Shown in pieces: positions 63,543 to 64,000 of a stretch of 64,000 nt of DNA (its first letter is position 1; the number at the start of each line of letters is the position of its first letter). Location: positions 4,853 through 68,852 of the forward strand of contig JACJXV010000020.1 in NCBI GenBank assembly GCA_020636445.1, in the 5' to 3' direction. The notes below the pieces were generated by a model. It was not told the origin of the DNA. It saw only the letters and a program-made list of their open reading frames with translations, and made no database searches. Position numbers and translations under genes: made by a program. This DNA is from Lewinellaceae bacterium (GTDB lineage Bacteria; Bacteroidota; Bacteroidia; Chitinophagales; Saprospiraceae).

Positions 63543-64000
63543 TTATTTGCGAACAAACTGCTGGAAAAACTCGCGCAACCCATCAGCATTTTCAGGTTTC
63601 ATCCGCCCACTCAAGATCAGGCGAACCTCCCGCCGCCGCGGTGCAGCATCATAGCGCTGCTGTTCTATTTCTGTTAAGGGAATCAGCTGAGGGGCAGGTT
63701 TGGTAGCTCCGGAAACCTCGTCAATAGCAACAAACGTATAATAGGCATGGTTACAACGACGGTAGTTTTGCCCTTTAATATCTGCAGCAAATACTTCCAC
63801 AAATACTTCCACCGAAGTATTAAAGGCACGGGTAATACTGGCTTCAAGCGTCACAATATCTCCTACCCGGATAGGTTGCTGAAAAGAAACATTATCAACT
63901 GATGCCGTCACGACTTGTGCTTCGCAATGCTTACCAGCGCATATACCGCTAATGATGTCCATCCAGCGCAGTAAGTTCCCTCCCATTAGATTCCCCATGG
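63543..64000 (-). CDS. Acyl-CoA thioesterase (hotdog fold), N-terminally cut by window edge
   Basis: The frame continues beyond 64000, so the apparent MGNLMGGNLLRWMD start is internal: other YciA-type proteins have a few residues before N-x-x-G-G-x-L-L-x-W-M-D. The hotdog core (VDNVSFQQPIRVGDIVTLEASI) and a YciA-like C-terminus are seen. It hydrolyses acyl-CoAs. It converges with nothing: the Asp-box gene follows in the same direction 58 bp downstream. Confidence 0.85.
   Translation of the reverse strand, partial: MGNLMGGNLLRWMDIISGICAGKHCEAQVVTASVDNVSFQQPIRVGDIVTLEASITRAFNTSVEVFVEVFAADIKGQNYRRCNHAYYTFVAIDEVSGATKPAPQLIPLTEIEQQRYDAAPRRREVRLILSGRMKPENADGLREFFQQFVRK

Overview
The window looks like a chromosomal segment of a Bacteroidota bacterium, probably of the Saprospiria/Lewinella type. 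The evidence is a DUF1573 - YajC - YbbR block, a 860-residue Asp-box protein with a type IX secretion C-terminal domain, an ECF sigma factor paired with a membrane anti-sigma-like protein, a DUF4212/sodium-solute symporter acetate locus, and -7 promoter boxes of the TAnnTTTG type. Placement below phylum level is inference. Coding is dense and mostly housekeeping. I see no rRNA, tRNA, transposase, prophage or CRISPR array.

Layout. 1-3.2 kb: left-edge part of a type I CRISPR-Cas operon read leftwards (WYL regulator, cas6, cas5, cas3; cas3 is cut by the window edge). 3.2-3.9 kb: AT-rich gene-free gap with a perfect palindrome and a short direct repeat. 3.9-9.8 kb: ybbR, yajC and a DUF1573 lipoprotein on the minus strand, then shikimate kinase and a large ClpA/ClpB-like double AAA+ protein with an unusual C-terminus. 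9.8-14 kb: an intergenic repeat element, an SDR next to GTP cyclohydrolase I, a lipoprotein, a possible small RNA and dihydrolipoyl dehydrogenase. 14-24 kb: a C39-peptidase ABC exporter with its HlyD partner, a lipase-like hydrolase, fmt, a metallo-beta-lactamase-fold hydrolase, an oligopeptide ABC ATPase fusion and RNase D. 24-33 kb: a 55-residue gene, AsmA-like protein, SMC and an aminotransferase. 33-41 kb: a second copy of the intergenic repeat, sigma/anti-sigma pair, pgi, a tandem universal stress protein, a GT83-like glycosyltransferase and a DUF3298 lipoprotein.

40.7-48 kb is an acetate-use locus. A DnaQ-like exonuclease and a cNMP/CBS/DUF294 protein are divergent from DUF4212, a sodium/acetate-type symporter and acetyl-CoA synthetase, around a 550-bp control region. 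48-64 kb holds a kinase-fold-like protein, a possible structured leader before a MoeB/ThiF-rhodanese protein, an amidohydrolase, accD, hemE, a dicarboxylate symporter, a TlpA-like lipoprotein, a TIR-like/acidic linker/TPR/SDR fusion, the Asp-box protein and a partial acyl-CoA thioesterase.

Most unusual items: the TIR-TPR-SDR fusion at 58178-60766, whose TIR catalytic Glu appears replaced; the ClpB-like protein at 6557-9769, with a degraded first Walker B and a C-terminal region faintly like class I release factors; the two-copy intergenic repeat whose central stem shows a compensatory base change; and the cas6-cas5-cas3 order with no cas8/cas7 between. All family names come from reading motifs; no database search was possible.
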